The notes under the pieces: generated by a model | The model's database searches: none | Seen by the model: only the letters and a program-made list of their open reading frames with translations | Told to the model about the DNA's origin: nothing | Origin: Lebetimonas natsushimae | GTDB lineage: Bacteria; Campylobacterota; Campylobacteria; Campylobacterales; Nautiliaceae | Assembly: GCF_002335445.1 (NCBI RefSeq) | Contig: NZ_BDME01000002.1 | Span: forward strand, 62,001 to 126,000 | DNA length: 64,000 nucleotides | Reading direction: 5' to 3' | Made by a program: the position numbers and the translations under genes | Shown: positions 9,172 through 16,918 of the stretch, one piece after another | Numbering within the stretch: the stretch's first letter is position 1 | Layout: every line of letters begins with the position of its first letter

Positions 9172-10002
9172 ATGATGACTTGTGGCATTATAGGTTTAGG
9201 ATTAATGGGAGGGAGTTTTGCCTTAGCTACAAAAAAATATTTTAAAAAAATTTTAGGCGTTGATCATAACCCGATCCATCAAAAAGAAGCTTTAAAATTA
9301 GGGCTGGTTGATGAAATAGCGGAACTTAAAGATTTAGAAAAAGTGGATGTGATTATTATTTCAATTCCAATTAGAGGGATTATAAGTGTTTTAAAAGGAC
9401 TTTCAAAATTAAATTTAAAAAAGAATGTTACTATTATTGATTTTGGTTCTACAAAAGAGAGTATTGTAAAAAATTGCCCGAAAAATATAAGAAAAAATTT
9501 GGTTGCGTCCCATCCTATGGCCGGGACTGAATATTCTGGACCTCAGGCGGCGATTGCAGATTTATATGAAAACAAAGTAATGGTAGTTTGTGATATTGAA
9601 GACAGTGGAGAAGTTCAGAAAAATACTGCAATTGATATTTTTAGATTTTTAAAAATGAATATAAAATTTATGAAATCAAGCGAACACGACAGACATGCAG
9701 CTTTTATTTCCCATATGCCTCATATTGTAAGCTTTTCACTTGCAAATGCCGTATTAAACCAGGAAGATAGGGAACACATTGTAACTCTCGCAGCCGGGGG
9801 ATTTAGAGATATGAGCCGCCTTGCAAAAAGCAATGCTAAAATGTGGGAAGATATATTCAGGGAAAATAAAAAAAATTTATTAGATGCTATTGAAGCTTTT
9901 AAAAGTGAGCTAAAAATAGCTAAAAATTTAATAGAAAATGACAAATGGGATGAACTTAAAAAATGGATGAAAAAAGGAAATGAACTGCATAAGATAATGT
10001 AA
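9172..10002 (+). CDS. tyrA: prephenate dehydrogenase
   Basis: NAD(P)-dependent oxidative decarboxylation of prephenate (or arogenate) in tyrosine synthesis. The Rossmann GxGxxG motif IIGLGLMGGSF is at the N-terminus. The catalytic His region ASHPMAGTEYSGPQAA (about 108-123) and the HDRHAAFISHMPH helix (about 168-180) are clear. There is no chorismate mutase or ACT domain; 276 residues is a minimal TyrA. Two adjacent ATGs exist (9172 and 9175); the GAGG at 9167-9170 is better spaced for 9175. Confidence 0.93.
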   Translation: MMTCGIIGLGLMGGSFALATKKYFKKILGVDHNPIHQKEALKLGLVDEIAELKDLEKVDVIIISIPIRGIISVLKGLSKLNLKKNVTIIDFGSTKESIVKNCPKNIRKNLVASHPMAGTEYSGPQAAIADLYENKVMVVCDIEDSGEVQKNTAIDIFRFLKMNIKFMKSSEHDRHAAFISHMPHIVSFSLANAVLNQEDREHIVTLAAGGFRDMSRLAKSNAKMWEDIFRENKKNLLDAIEAFKSELKIAKNLIENDKWDELKKWMKKGNELHKIM

Positions 10003-10011
10003 AACTTAGAA

Positions 10012-10293
10012 TTATTTAATTTTTTCTTTTAAATAATTTTCTACAATTTTTTTTAATTCAATTTGTGGAGTGTTTTTATATTTTTCACAAATTTCTTTAG
10101 ATTTTTGAGAGTAATTAGATAAACCTTTACCCTCTAGGAGATATTGAAAGTTACTTAATTTCATTTTCATACTATTAATTCACATTCCTAATTTTTCTAC
10201 AATAGTTTCAAATGAATAAGGAAGTTTTTTATCAGAATATTTATAAAGATAAAGAGCTACTATTTCATCTTTTTTATTCCATTTATGTTTCAT
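10012..10293 (-). pseudogene. small charged protein gene interrupted by in-frame TGA
   Basis: Reading from the ATG at 10291-10293, a 93-codon frame ends in TAA at 10012-10014 and is interrupted once, by TGA at 10180-10182 (codon 38). Both halves look like real protein of one family: MKHKWNKKDEIVALYLYKYS before the stop, and INSMKMKLSNFQYLLEGKGL after it. A sense codon such as GGA or TCA is one base away from TGA. The gene follows the 10303-11046 gene by nine bases, so the two form a unit. A broken gene or a sequencing error is the simplest reading. The function is unknown to me. Confidence 0.6.
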
Positions 10294-10302
10294 ATTTTCT
10301 CC

Positions 10303-11046
10303 TTAATAAGTTTTTATTTCTTCTAAAATTTCTCTATCTGCTATGTTAAATAATAACATTTCTGTAAAAAATGGATAATCTTTAACTTTAATTTTTTTAT
10401 TTAGTTCTTTTAAAATAATTATCTCTTTTGAAAAAAGCAGTGAATGTATTTTGTGAATAAATTTTTTATATTCTTCATAAGCTATTTGGTCTTTTTTATA
10501 AAATTTTGGTTTTGAAAAATGCTTTTTTAAAATATGTTTTATTGGATAATTATTTAATTTAGTATTTATCCCTTGAGGTTGAGGAAAAAATTTATCTCCT
10601 CCTGATTTAAAAATAAGATAATTTAAAGAATAAATAACTCTTGAGTCATAAATAATATTCGTTTTTATATTTTTAAATGAATTTATTTTACTCCAGCTAG
10701 CTATTCTTTTAAATGGATATTTTTTTAATTTTAAAGCTTGTATTATTTGGTAAATAGAGTTTGTTTTAATATTTCTAATTCCACCCCATTTTTTTACAAT
10801 CCATTCAGCGATTTTAAAAAAATCTTTTTCTTCATCATTTAAATCTTTGTTAACTATAAATTTTAATCCTACATCTTTTATAAAATTGCTATTATTGTAA
10901 TTAAAAAAGAAATTATTATATTCATTTTTGTAATATGGATAAGTTTTTATATCAACTCTTTTAAACCAATTAGAATTTTTTTCTAAATAATCAATTGGAT
11001 TTTGATTGCATAATTCTTTTAAATTTTTTACAAGTTTATTTTTCAT
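10303..11046 (-). CDS. unrecognised 247-residue protein of a two-gene accessory unit
   Basis: The protein is basic, Lys/Asn/Tyr/Phe-rich and has no signal peptide or membrane segment. Visible features are WIVKKWGGIRNI (about 88-99), a central block ASWSKINSF ... IYDSRVIYSLNYLIFKSGG (about 116-150), and FFPQPQGINTKLNNYPI. The block recalls helix-hairpin-helix-like DNA-binding cores, but this is a weak impression. The ATG overlaps the last 11 bases of the upstream ThiE-like gene, and the broken small gene follows nine bases after its stop. Composition and the lack of a recognisable family suggest an accessory acquisition. Confidence 0.7.
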   Translation of the reverse strand: MKNKLVKNLKELCNQNPIDYLEKNSNWFKRVDIKTYPYYKNEYNNFFFNYNNSNFIKDVGLKFIVNKDLNDEEKDFFKIAEWIVKKWGGIRNIKTNSIYQIIQALKLKKYPFKRIASWSKINSFKNIKTNIIYDSRVIYSLNYLIFKSGGDKFFPQPQGINTKLNNYPIKHILKKHFSKPKFYKKDQIAYEEYKKFIHKIHSLLFSKEIIILKELNKKIKVKDYPFFTEMLLFNIADREILEEIKTY

Positions 11047-11569
11047 TATTTATCCTTAAAAAATACCTAATGCTTCCAAATCCAATAGCTTTTGATTTTT
11101 CAATCTCTTTTATTTCTTTTTCACTTATTATTCCGCCAAGGGCTATAGTGTTTGGAAAAATTTCACAGATTTCATTTAGTTTCTCAATTCCTAATCCATC
11201 TCTTCCTTTTGAATTGAATACAGGAGAAAAGGTAATATAATCAAATCCTAAATTTTTAGCTTTTTTTACTTCTTTTATTGAATGTGTAGAGGCTATTTTT
11301 ATTTTACCATGATATTTTTTTGCTAAATCCATTTTTGATGTTGGAAAATGGATTCCGTCAAAATATTTGAGCAGTTTTTCATCTTTTAAATCATCATAAT
11401 TTATAAAAATTTTTGAATATTTTTTTGCAAATTTAGCAAATTCAATAATTTCATTTAAATTAAAATATTTTTTATTTCTGTAACATACAAAATCGGGTTT
11501 ATAAGTTTTTATTGCTTTAAATGTTTGTTGTATTGGGTAATCTGAAGAAGTTATAAAATAGGAAAGCAC
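11036..11569 (-). CDS. ThiE/TenI-like thiamine phosphate synthase family protein
   Basis: A 177-residue TIM-barrel fragment shorter than ThiE (about 210). Recognisable parts are DFVCYRNK near the N-terminus, GIHFPTSK, ASTHSIKEVKKAKNLGFDYITFSPVFNSKG (equivalent of the SvHs...A...gaDYi.fGPvf block) and the phosphate loop IALGGI...IGFGSIRYF. It may be a thiamine phosphate synthase or a TenI-type relative. The start is a GTG at 11567-11569, ten bases after the atpB stop and without a clear ribosome binding site, so translation probably depends on coupling to atpB. The last 11 bases overlap the next gene. Confidence 0.72.
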   Translation of the reverse strand: MLSYFITSSDYPIQQTFKAIKTYKPDFVCYRNKKYFNLNEIIEFAKFAKKYSKIFINYDDLKDEKLLKYFDGIHFPTSKMDLAKKYHGKIKIASTHSIKEVKKAKNLGFDYITFSPVFNSKGRDGLGIEKLNEICEIFPNTIALGGIISEKEIKEIEKSKAIGFGSIRYFLRINNEK

Positions 11570-11579
11570 AAGAAGAGTT

Positions 11580-12266
11580 TTATTCTAATGTTTCTTCTTG
11601 TCCTGTTACCGCTCCATAAATATATACATAAGTCAATACCATAAAAATAAATGCTTGTAAAAATGCTGAAAAGCTCATTAGCGCATATCCTGCAAGTGGG
11701 AATACCCAAGGAGCTAACATTAATAATACTAATAAGAATAAGTCGTCACCTTTAATGTTACCAAACAACCTGAATGAAAGTGAAATAATTCTTGAAAAAT
11801 GTGAAATAACCTCAACCGGAAACATAAGAGGAGAAAGCCATTTAACCGGTCCTGCGAAATGTGCGATATAATGCCCTAATCCCTGAGCTTTAATACCTTC
11901 ATAATGGTAATATAAAAATACGATTAATGCTAAAGTTAAAGTTAAGTTTACATTTCCTGTAGGCGGCTCAAATCCCGGTACTATTTCCATTAAATTGCCC
12001 ATAAAAATAAAGATTGCCAAACTTCCTGCAAGAGGTAAATATTTTCTTGCAACTTTTTCATTTGTAATATCACTTCCCACATATAGTATTCCGTTAATTA
12101 CAGCTTCCATTACATTTTGACATCCATTTGGAACAATTTGTAAATTTTTTGTAGCAAGTTTTGCAACTAAAATGGCTAAAAATGCCGCAAGTAATGTGTG
12201 TACAATTAATTGAACTTCTTGTGAATGGCCTAAAAATCCAAAAATGAGCCAGATTCTATCTTCCAT
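11580..12266 (-). CDS. atpB: F1F0 ATP synthase subunit a
   Basis: The membrane subunit of F0 that forms the proton half-channels next to the c-ring. The 228-residue protein has five to six hydrophobic segments. The essential arginine lies in SRIISLSFRLFGNIKGDDL (about 158-176), and the C-terminal helix contains FLQAFIFMVLTYVYI. As in Campylobacter and Helicobacter, atpB stands apart from the other ATP synthase genes; none is in this window. A minus-strand TACAAT (12288-12293) preceded by TTTGA is a good promoter. Confidence 0.95.
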   Translation of the reverse strand: MEDRIWLIFGFLGHSQEVQLIVHTLLAAFLAILVAKLATKNLQIVPNGCQNVMEAVINGILYVGSDITNEKVARKYLPLAGSLAIFIFMGNLMEIVPGFEPPTGNVNLTLTLALIVFLYYHYEGIKAQGLGHYIAHFAGPVKWLSPLMFPVEVISHFSRIISLSFRLFGNIKGDDLFLLVLLMLAPWVFPLAGYALMSFSAFLQAFIFMVLTYVYIYGAVTGQEETLE

Positions 12267-12287
12267 TAATAGTCCTTTTTTAGTGTA

Positions 12288-12293
12288 ATTGTA
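12288..12293 (-). promoter_or_regulatory. atpB -10 promoter element
   Basis: The minus strand reads TTTGATACAATTACAC here, about 21 bases before the atpB start. This is the same TTTGATAnAATT extended -10 layout found at several other genes in the window. Confidence 0.5.
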
Positions 12294-12332
12294 TCAAATT
12301 TAAGATTTAATTAAAACATTTTTTTATTATTT

Positions 12333-13064
12333 TTACAAATTTAATTTAAATTGTCCAATTCTGTAAAGTGCAAAGTCATATTTAAGTGGATCAGTAGGAT
12401 CAAATTTTTTTAAATTTTGAGTAAGTTCTATTGCGCTTTGCAAATCATAGCTTTTTCTTTTAAGGAGGCCTAATTTTAGAGAAACTTTGTGAGTGTGGGT
12501 ATCAAGCGGAATTATCAAATCACTTTTTTTGACCCCTCTCCATATTCCCAGATCCGGTTCAGTGTCTCTTACCATCCATCTTAAAAACATATTCCATCTT
12601 TTATAAGGGCTCACTCCTTTTGTTTTATGAGGGGGGATTTTGCCTATTATAAATTCATAACCTTTTGAATTATATGGATTTATTTTATAAATTGTTTTTA
12701 TTATTTCTCTTAATCCGTCAATTACATTGTTTTCTTTTTTATATCCTTTTAAAAACAGTTCATTTAAAGAAAACTCTTTTTTCATTAGATATAACGTTTT
12801 AAAAAATTCTTTAACATCTTCTTTTGTCTGGAATCTGTAATATAAATTTTTCGGAATTTTTCCTGTTTTAAAAAAACTATAATCAATTGAATTTAAAAAT
12901 TTTAAAATTGCTTTTACATTTCCGTAAGCAAAAAGGGCGGCAATCAATGCAATATATTCATCATTATATTTTTGGGCTATCATAACGGGATCTAATTTTT
13001 CTTCATTTATTTCGTATATATTGTTTTTAATTAATTTATCAAGTTTTCGTTTAATATTAATCAA
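12333..13064 (-). CDS. TIGR02757 family (DUF2400) protein
   Basis: A 243-residue cytoplasmic protein with the family block LDPVMIAQKYNDEYIALIAALFAYGNVKAILKFL (about 23-56) and RWMVRDTEPDLGIW...LIIPLDTHTHKVSLKLGL (about 166-200). The fold is thought to be related to helix-hairpin-helix DNA glycosylases; the biological role is not established. The start is a TTG at 13062-13064 with AAAAAGGGG upstream. It is divergent from the acidic orphan at 13108. Confidence 0.85.
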   Translation of the reverse strand: MINIKRKLDKLIKNNIYEINEEKLDPVMIAQKYNDEYIALIAALFAYGNVKAILKFLNSIDYSFFKTGKIPKNLYYRFQTKEDVKEFFKTLYLMKKEFSLNELFLKGYKKENNVIDGLREIIKTIYKINPYNSKGYEFIIGKIPPHKTKGVSPYKRWNMFLRWMVRDTEPDLGIWRGVKKSDLIIPLDTHTHKVSLKLGLLKRKSYDLQSAIELTQNLKKFDPTDPLKYDFALYRIGQFKLNL

Positions 13065-13079
13065 TTTACCCCTTTTTGG

Positions 13080-13089
13080 TATAATTATA
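13080..13089. promoter_or_regulatory. palindromic bidirectional -10 box
   Basis: TATAATTATA is a perfect palindrome that offers TATAAT to each strand. It sits 15 bases before the TTG start of the TIGR02757 gene and 18 bases before the ATG of the acidic orphan, so it probably fires both ways. Confidence 0.45.
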
Positions 13090-13107
13090 TAAAAAGTGGA
13101 GGTAATT

Positions 13108-13755
13108 ATGGTAATCAGAGGTAATACGAATATTGTTAAAGTTTATGATTATAGTTATTTAATAAATTTAAATGAATATGATTTGAGTGATTCCAAAGAT
13201 CTTGAAAGATTAAATGATGCGGTTGTTTCATTTTTGGATTCAGGTGAAGCGGAGGCTTTGAGTCTAAATGAAGAACTAGTCGGCGTTAATCCGGACGGGA
13301 CGGAAATTGAAATAGAAAATAATGTATATACAGCCGAAGAAGTTGATTATGACAATAAAAATGTAAATAATATAATAAACGAAAATTTTAAAGTGGGAGA
13401 TGTTGTTTTACTTCTCAGGGCGAACGGTGAGGGGTATTTTGAATATGAAGTTAATCCAAAAGTTGATGAATTGAAAATCGGATATACCGCCTGTGACATG
13501 GAAGCGCCAGATAACGAATTTTATAATAATTTCTGTGATTTACTTTTACCTTATTCAGTTACAGTAAATGGTGAAAAAATAGAAATAACTGCAAATAATT
13601 TTTATCCAAAATCTGAAATGACGGCGGAACTTTATGTGGTTAAAGAAGAAGAGGGGGTTAAATTTTTAGATAAAGTAAGTGAACTTGATGTAATGCACTT
13701 TGGCTGGGATTTGTTTGAAGATATTATTCAGGTAGATTACGACGAATCTAAGTGA
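13108..13755 (+). CDS. highly acidic hypothetical protein
   Basis: The 215-residue soluble protein is very rich in Asp, Glu and Asn and must have a very low isoelectric point. It has no signal peptide, membrane segment or motif that I recognise. It contains three Cys (YTACDMEAP and NNFCDLL regions). The frame is open from a GTG at 13096, but that GTG is part of the ribosome binding site GTGGAGG (13096-13102), so the ATG at 13108 is the start. It overlaps the end of the convergent flgK by eight bases. Its place next to flagellar genes does not prove a flagellar role. Confidence 0.75.
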   Translation: MVIRGNTNIVKVYDYSYLINLNEYDLSDSKDLERLNDAVVSFLDSGEAEALSLNEELVGVNPDGTEIEIENNVYTAEEVDYDNKNVNNIINENFKVGDVVLLLRANGEGYFEYEVNPKVDELKIGYTACDMEAPDNEFYNNFCDLLLPYSVTVNGEKIEITANNFYPKSEMTAELYVVKEEEGVKFLDKVSELDVMHFGWDLFEDIIQVDYDESK

Positions 13756-15946
13756 TATTAAACAGGGCATCAAGCATTTGATTAATAGTTGTTATCACTT
13801 TAGCATTTGCTTGATATCCCCTTTGGAATTTTTCAAGATTTATTAATTCTTCATCTATATTTACTCCGCTTACACTGTAATATTGGTTTGAAATATTTGT
13901 AAATAGTGTTTCGGCCACTTCTTTTTTAGAAGTTATATTTTGTGTATTATTTGCAAGTTTTCCTGTAATGTTTCTGTAATATTCAAAAATTGTTTCATTA
14001 GTGGTACTCTTATTTTCATAAAAATTAATTTTTTCAAATTGAAGCTGTAAAATAGAATTTGCAATTTTATTATCACCGGAACTAGGGGTTTTATTTGCCT
14101 GAATTTTACTCGGTGTTTCATATAGTTCTTGTTTTATATCGATGTTTTTAGCACTGTTTCCTTCAAAAAATTTATTAAATCCGACGGTCCCTCCAAATTT
14201 AGCGCTGTCGTTATCAATTCCCACATATGTGTTTTCATCAGTTTTTTTAGATAAAACAAATTTACCATTTAAATAGGTTGCATTGTAATAATCATCAACG
14301 TCGTTATTTTGATTGTTGTCTTTATTGTCATCAATGTTTGGTGTGTTTATTTGAGAAATAATCCCTTCAATAGTTGAAAATTTTGGGTCATTTGAATTCA
14401 TGTTTACAATAATTTTCCTGTTTGCAATAATTTCACCTTTTTCATTGTATATGACCAAATTAAAAGAACCGTTTTCAATAGAAAGAGGAAGCTTTTCGTT
14501 TATTTTTTTTAAGGGCATATATTCTATTTCGTTTAGTGAGCTAAAAAGAGTTGCCCCGTCATCTTTTACTAAAATTTTGGAAGATTCTTCATTTGAAACA
14601 CTTGCTGTAAAATTTCCATTACTATCATATGAACCTTTTACAAATTTTAATTGGCCATTTACCAGTTCCGCTCCATAATCTGCATTGTTATTGTTATTAT
14701 AAATTTTGTTATTGATATTTTTTATTACATCATTTATTGAATTGTTTTTATCTACAGATACGGTAATGTTTTTTACAAAATTTCCTTTCTCATCATATAT
14801 ATTTAAAATTATGTTTCCGTTTCTTACCGGATGGGTTAAAATGTTGTTTAACATACTTAAAGGTTTGTCTGCTAAATCAGGAGAAATTGTAATAGGTACA
14901 TTTATTTGGTCAGTTGATACTTGAGGTTGAGCTGCTTGAGAATAGAGAGAATTTACATTTTTAATCAGGCTGCTTGCAAATGTGTCCAGTTTGTTTAAAA
15001 TTTCGCCAATAATTCCATCAATCGGTTCTCCGTTTTTATTGATTTCTTTTCCTCTTATACTTAAAAGTCCGCCTATTTCTCCGCCTTTTATATCTTTTGT
15101 AACATTAACTAAAGTATGGTCTTCTTTTTGAATGTTTATATCAATGTTTCCTTGATTATCCGTTAATTTTATAGGATAATAGTTTGAATTATCAAGCAAA
15201 GAATATCCTCCAAGGGATATAGAATAACTTTTTTCATAATCTATATTTGAACTCCCGCCTGATTTAAATGATTTAAGACCATTTTTATATATTTTTACAT
15301 TTATTAATTCTTTTAATCTTTTTTCAAGTTTATCCCTTTCGTCCCTTAAGTCATTTGCGTGATTAATATTGTTTGCCTCATGCGCGGTTATACTTTTATT
15401 TAAGTCTGCTATCTTTTTAATAATATTATTAATTTCGTCAGCTTTTGTTTTTATTTCATCGTTTATACTTTTTTGAATGTCTGTTACTGAATTTCTGACT
15501 TCTTTTATAGAATCAACTAAAATTTTTGTTTTTGAAGCCAAATCGACTTTTACACTTGAATCATTCGGATTTGAAGCCAAGTTTTGCCATGCATCAAAAA
15601 AATCTTTTAAATTTTTATAAATTCCGTTATCTGTCGTATCAGGAAAATATGTTGAAATTTCCTGTAAATACTGCTCCTGTGTGGATAAATTTTGCAAATT
15701 TGAAGAAGCATCTGTATATCTGTTGAATAAAAATATATCTTTAATTCTTACAATGCTTTGAATTTTCACTCCAAGTCCTATATCACCTGGAGTGGTGCTG
15801 ACACTTCCTAAAGCTGATATCTGTGCCCTCTGTCGGGTATAAGATTTATTTGAGGCATTTGCAATATTGTTTGATGTTACATCAATTGCTTTTTGATGAA
15901 CATTAAGCCCTGTCTGGGCGATATTAAAAGCAGAAGATATTCCCAT
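13748..15946 (-). CDS. flgK: flagellar hook-associated protein 1
   Basis: The first hook-filament junction protein, exported by the flagellar type III system. The N-terminal rod/hook signature is SSAFNIAQTGLNVHQKAIDVTSNNIANASNKSYTRQRA (about 4-41), and the C-terminal D0 helix is LINLEKFQRGYQANAKVITTINQMLDALFNIT. The middle is a long variable region, making 732 residues, longer than the enteric protein (about 550) as is usual in this phylum. It follows flgN with one base between, as the last gene of flgIJMNK. Confidence 0.96.
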   Translation of the reverse strand: MGISSAFNIAQTGLNVHQKAIDVTSNNIANASNKSYTRQRAQISALGSVSTTPGDIGLGVKIQSIVRIKDIFLFNRYTDASSNLQNLSTQEQYLQEISTYFPDTTDNGIYKNLKDFFDAWQNLASNPNDSSVKVDLASKTKILVDSIKEVRNSVTDIQKSINDEIKTKADEINNIIKKIADLNKSITAHEANNINHANDLRDERDKLEKRLKELINVKIYKNGLKSFKSGGSSNIDYEKSYSISLGGYSLLDNSNYYPIKLTDNQGNIDINIQKEDHTLVNVTKDIKGGEIGGLLSIRGKEINKNGEPIDGIIGEILNKLDTFASSLIKNVNSLYSQAAQPQVSTDQINVPITISPDLADKPLSMLNNILTHPVRNGNIILNIYDEKGNFVKNITVSVDKNNSINDVIKNINNKIYNNNNNADYGAELVNGQLKFVKGSYDSNGNFTASVSNEESSKILVKDDGATLFSSLNEIEYMPLKKINEKLPLSIENGSFNLVIYNEKGEIIANRKIIVNMNSNDPKFSTIEGIISQINTPNIDDNKDNNQNNDVDDYYNATYLNGKFVLSKKTDENTYVGIDNDSAKFGGTVGFNKFFEGNSAKNIDIKQELYETPSKIQANKTPSSGDNKIANSILQLQFEKINFYENKSTTNETIFEYYRNITGKLANNTQNITSKKEVAETLFTNISNQYYSVSGVNIDEELINLEKFQRGYQANAKVITTINQMLDALFNIT

Positions 15947-15947
15947 A

Positions 15948-16358
15948 TTAACCCTTTAAACTTAAATTAGAATTGGAAAAATTTTCATTACTGTAAGTTA
16001 TAGGTTTTTCGTTTTTCAGCTCTTTTATTAAAGCATTATAAAAATTGGCAACACTGAGGGCTAATTTTGAAAATTTTTTATGAAGGGTATAAAATTCGTT
16101 TAGTTTTTCCCTGAAAGTGTCAAATAAAATCTCTTCATCGGCAGAAAAAATTTCTTCGACAGGTTTGTTTCTGCTAACCAGTATTGAATCGATTTCACTC
16201 TTTAAAGAAGAAAATTTTTTTGCTAATATCTCTTTTTCATCCGTATGGGAAAAAACAGTTTCATGGTCTGCACTTTTTATGGCATATATATCTTCAGTTG
16301 TTATTGATATTAATTTATCTAAAATATCGTTAATTTGATTTAATTTTTCTATAAGCAT
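15948..16358 (-). CDS. flgN: FlgN-like flagellar export chaperone
   Basis: The 136-residue mostly helical, charged protein has no signal peptide and lies directly upstream of flgK, as FlgN (Cj1465) does in Campylobacter. FlgN binds the C-termini of FlgK and FlgL and delivers them to the export gate. Sequence similarity is low in this family, so the call rests on size, helicity (about 1-115) and synteny. Its ribosome binding site is buried in a perfect hairpin at 16361-16381. Confidence 0.8.
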   Translation of the reverse strand: MLIEKLNQINDILDKLISITTEDIYAIKSADHETVFSHTDEKEILAKKFSSLKSEIDSILVSRNKPVEEIFSADEEILFDTFREKLNEFYTLHKKFSKLALSVANFYNALIKELKNEKPITYSNENFSNSNLSLKG

Positions 16359-16360
16359 AA

Positions 16361-16381
16361 CCCTTCCTTTTTTAGGAAGGG
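16361..16381 (-). promoter_or_regulatory. hairpin enclosing the flgN ribosome binding site
   Basis: On the minus strand CCCTTCCT, a five-base A loop and AGGAAGGG form a perfect 8-bp stem. The 3' arm is the only Shine-Dalgarno sequence for flgN and ends two bases before its ATG. The 5' arm begins about nine bases after the flgM stop codon. A ribosome finishing flgM would open the stem, so it likely couples flgN translation to flgM. A weak attenuator is the alternative, but no T-run follows. Confidence 0.6.
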
Positions 16382-16389
16382 AGAAGAGA

Positions 16390-16578
16390 TTAAAGAAGGG
16401 TTTTGGCTAAAGCTTTTGCAGTTTTATCTAAGTCTATTTTATATGTCCCAGATTCTATCTGTTTCTTAATCTCTTCTACCCTTCCAGATTTTTCAGTGTT
16501 TTGTGTTTTTTTAATATTTTTTTTATCCGGTTGGGTAGATACTAGATTTGTCTGGTTTAATCCAATTCTTGATATCAT
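16390..16578 (-). CDS. flgM: anti-sigma28 factor FlgM
   Basis: A 62-residue protein that holds FliA (sigma28) inactive until the hook is complete. The C-terminal sigma-binding part RVEEIKKQIESGTYKIDLDKTAKALAKTLL (about 33-62) is textbook FlgM, while the N-terminal half is short and disordered-looking. Short FlgM proteins are usual in Campylobacterota. It sits between flgJ and flgN as in Campylobacter. The start ATG at 16576-16578 follows AAAAAAGG; a sigma28-like box precedes it. Confidence 0.92.
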   Translation of the reverse strand: MISRIGLNQTNLVSTQPDKKNIKKTQNTEKSGRVEEIKKQIESGTYKIDLDKTAKALAKTLL

Positions 16579-16612
16579 TTATAAACCTTTTTTATTGATA
16601 TTCTACCCAACC

Positions 16613-16620
16613 ATATCGGC
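16613..16620 (-). promoter_or_regulatory. sigma28 (FliA)-type -10 element before flgM
   Basis: The minus strand reads GCCGATAT, one base off the classic sigma28 -10 GCCGATAA and containing the CGATAT core of Campylobacter sigma28 promoters. It lies 35 bases before the flgM ATG. The -35 region (TTTAG about 15 bases upstream) is a poor match to TAAA, so this is a candidate only. Confidence 0.4.
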
Positions 16621-16634
16621 AAATTTCAAATTTT

Positions 16635-16907
16635 CTAAATACTTTTTTTAAGATAATTAAATAAAAGTTCAGAATATCCGAAATTGCCGCTTATCTGTTT
16701 TGAAATTTGTTCTATCTGCATGGATTTATAAATTTTTTCTCCGGGAGTTTCTGGAAAAAGTTTTGATTCTTCCTTTAGAGCTTTTTTTAAGAAAAAATTT
16801 AATATTTCACTTTCGAATGCATCACAGTTTTGTTTTAATTTTTTTAGATTTTTTTCTTTTAAATTTATTTTATGATGAATTCCTATACTAATATCATAAT
16901 TGCTCAT
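16635..16907 (-). CDS. flgJ: rod-binding protein FlgJ (N-terminal domain type)
   Basis: The 90-residue protein matches the rod-capping half of FlgJ: a helical core CDAFESEILNFFLKKALKEESKLFPETPGEKIYKSMQIEQISKQIS (about 28-73). The muramidase domain of enteric FlgJ is absent, as is normal in Campylobacterota. It follows flgI by 11 bases on the same strand and precedes flgM, the Campylobacter gene order. Confidence 0.88.
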   Translation of the reverse strand: MSNYDISIGIHHKINLKEKNLKKLKQNCDAFESEILNFFLKKALKEESKLFPETPGEKIYKSMQIEQISKQISGNFGYSELLFNYLKKSI

Positions 16908-16918
16908 TTTCCTGCTCC

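Noticed and set aside
10180-10182. The TGA in the small gene read as selenocysteine
   Set aside because: No redox or metal motif surrounds it, the protein is a short charged helical type, and no SECIS-like stem just downstream was evident. A nonsense mutation or a sequencing error is simpler.
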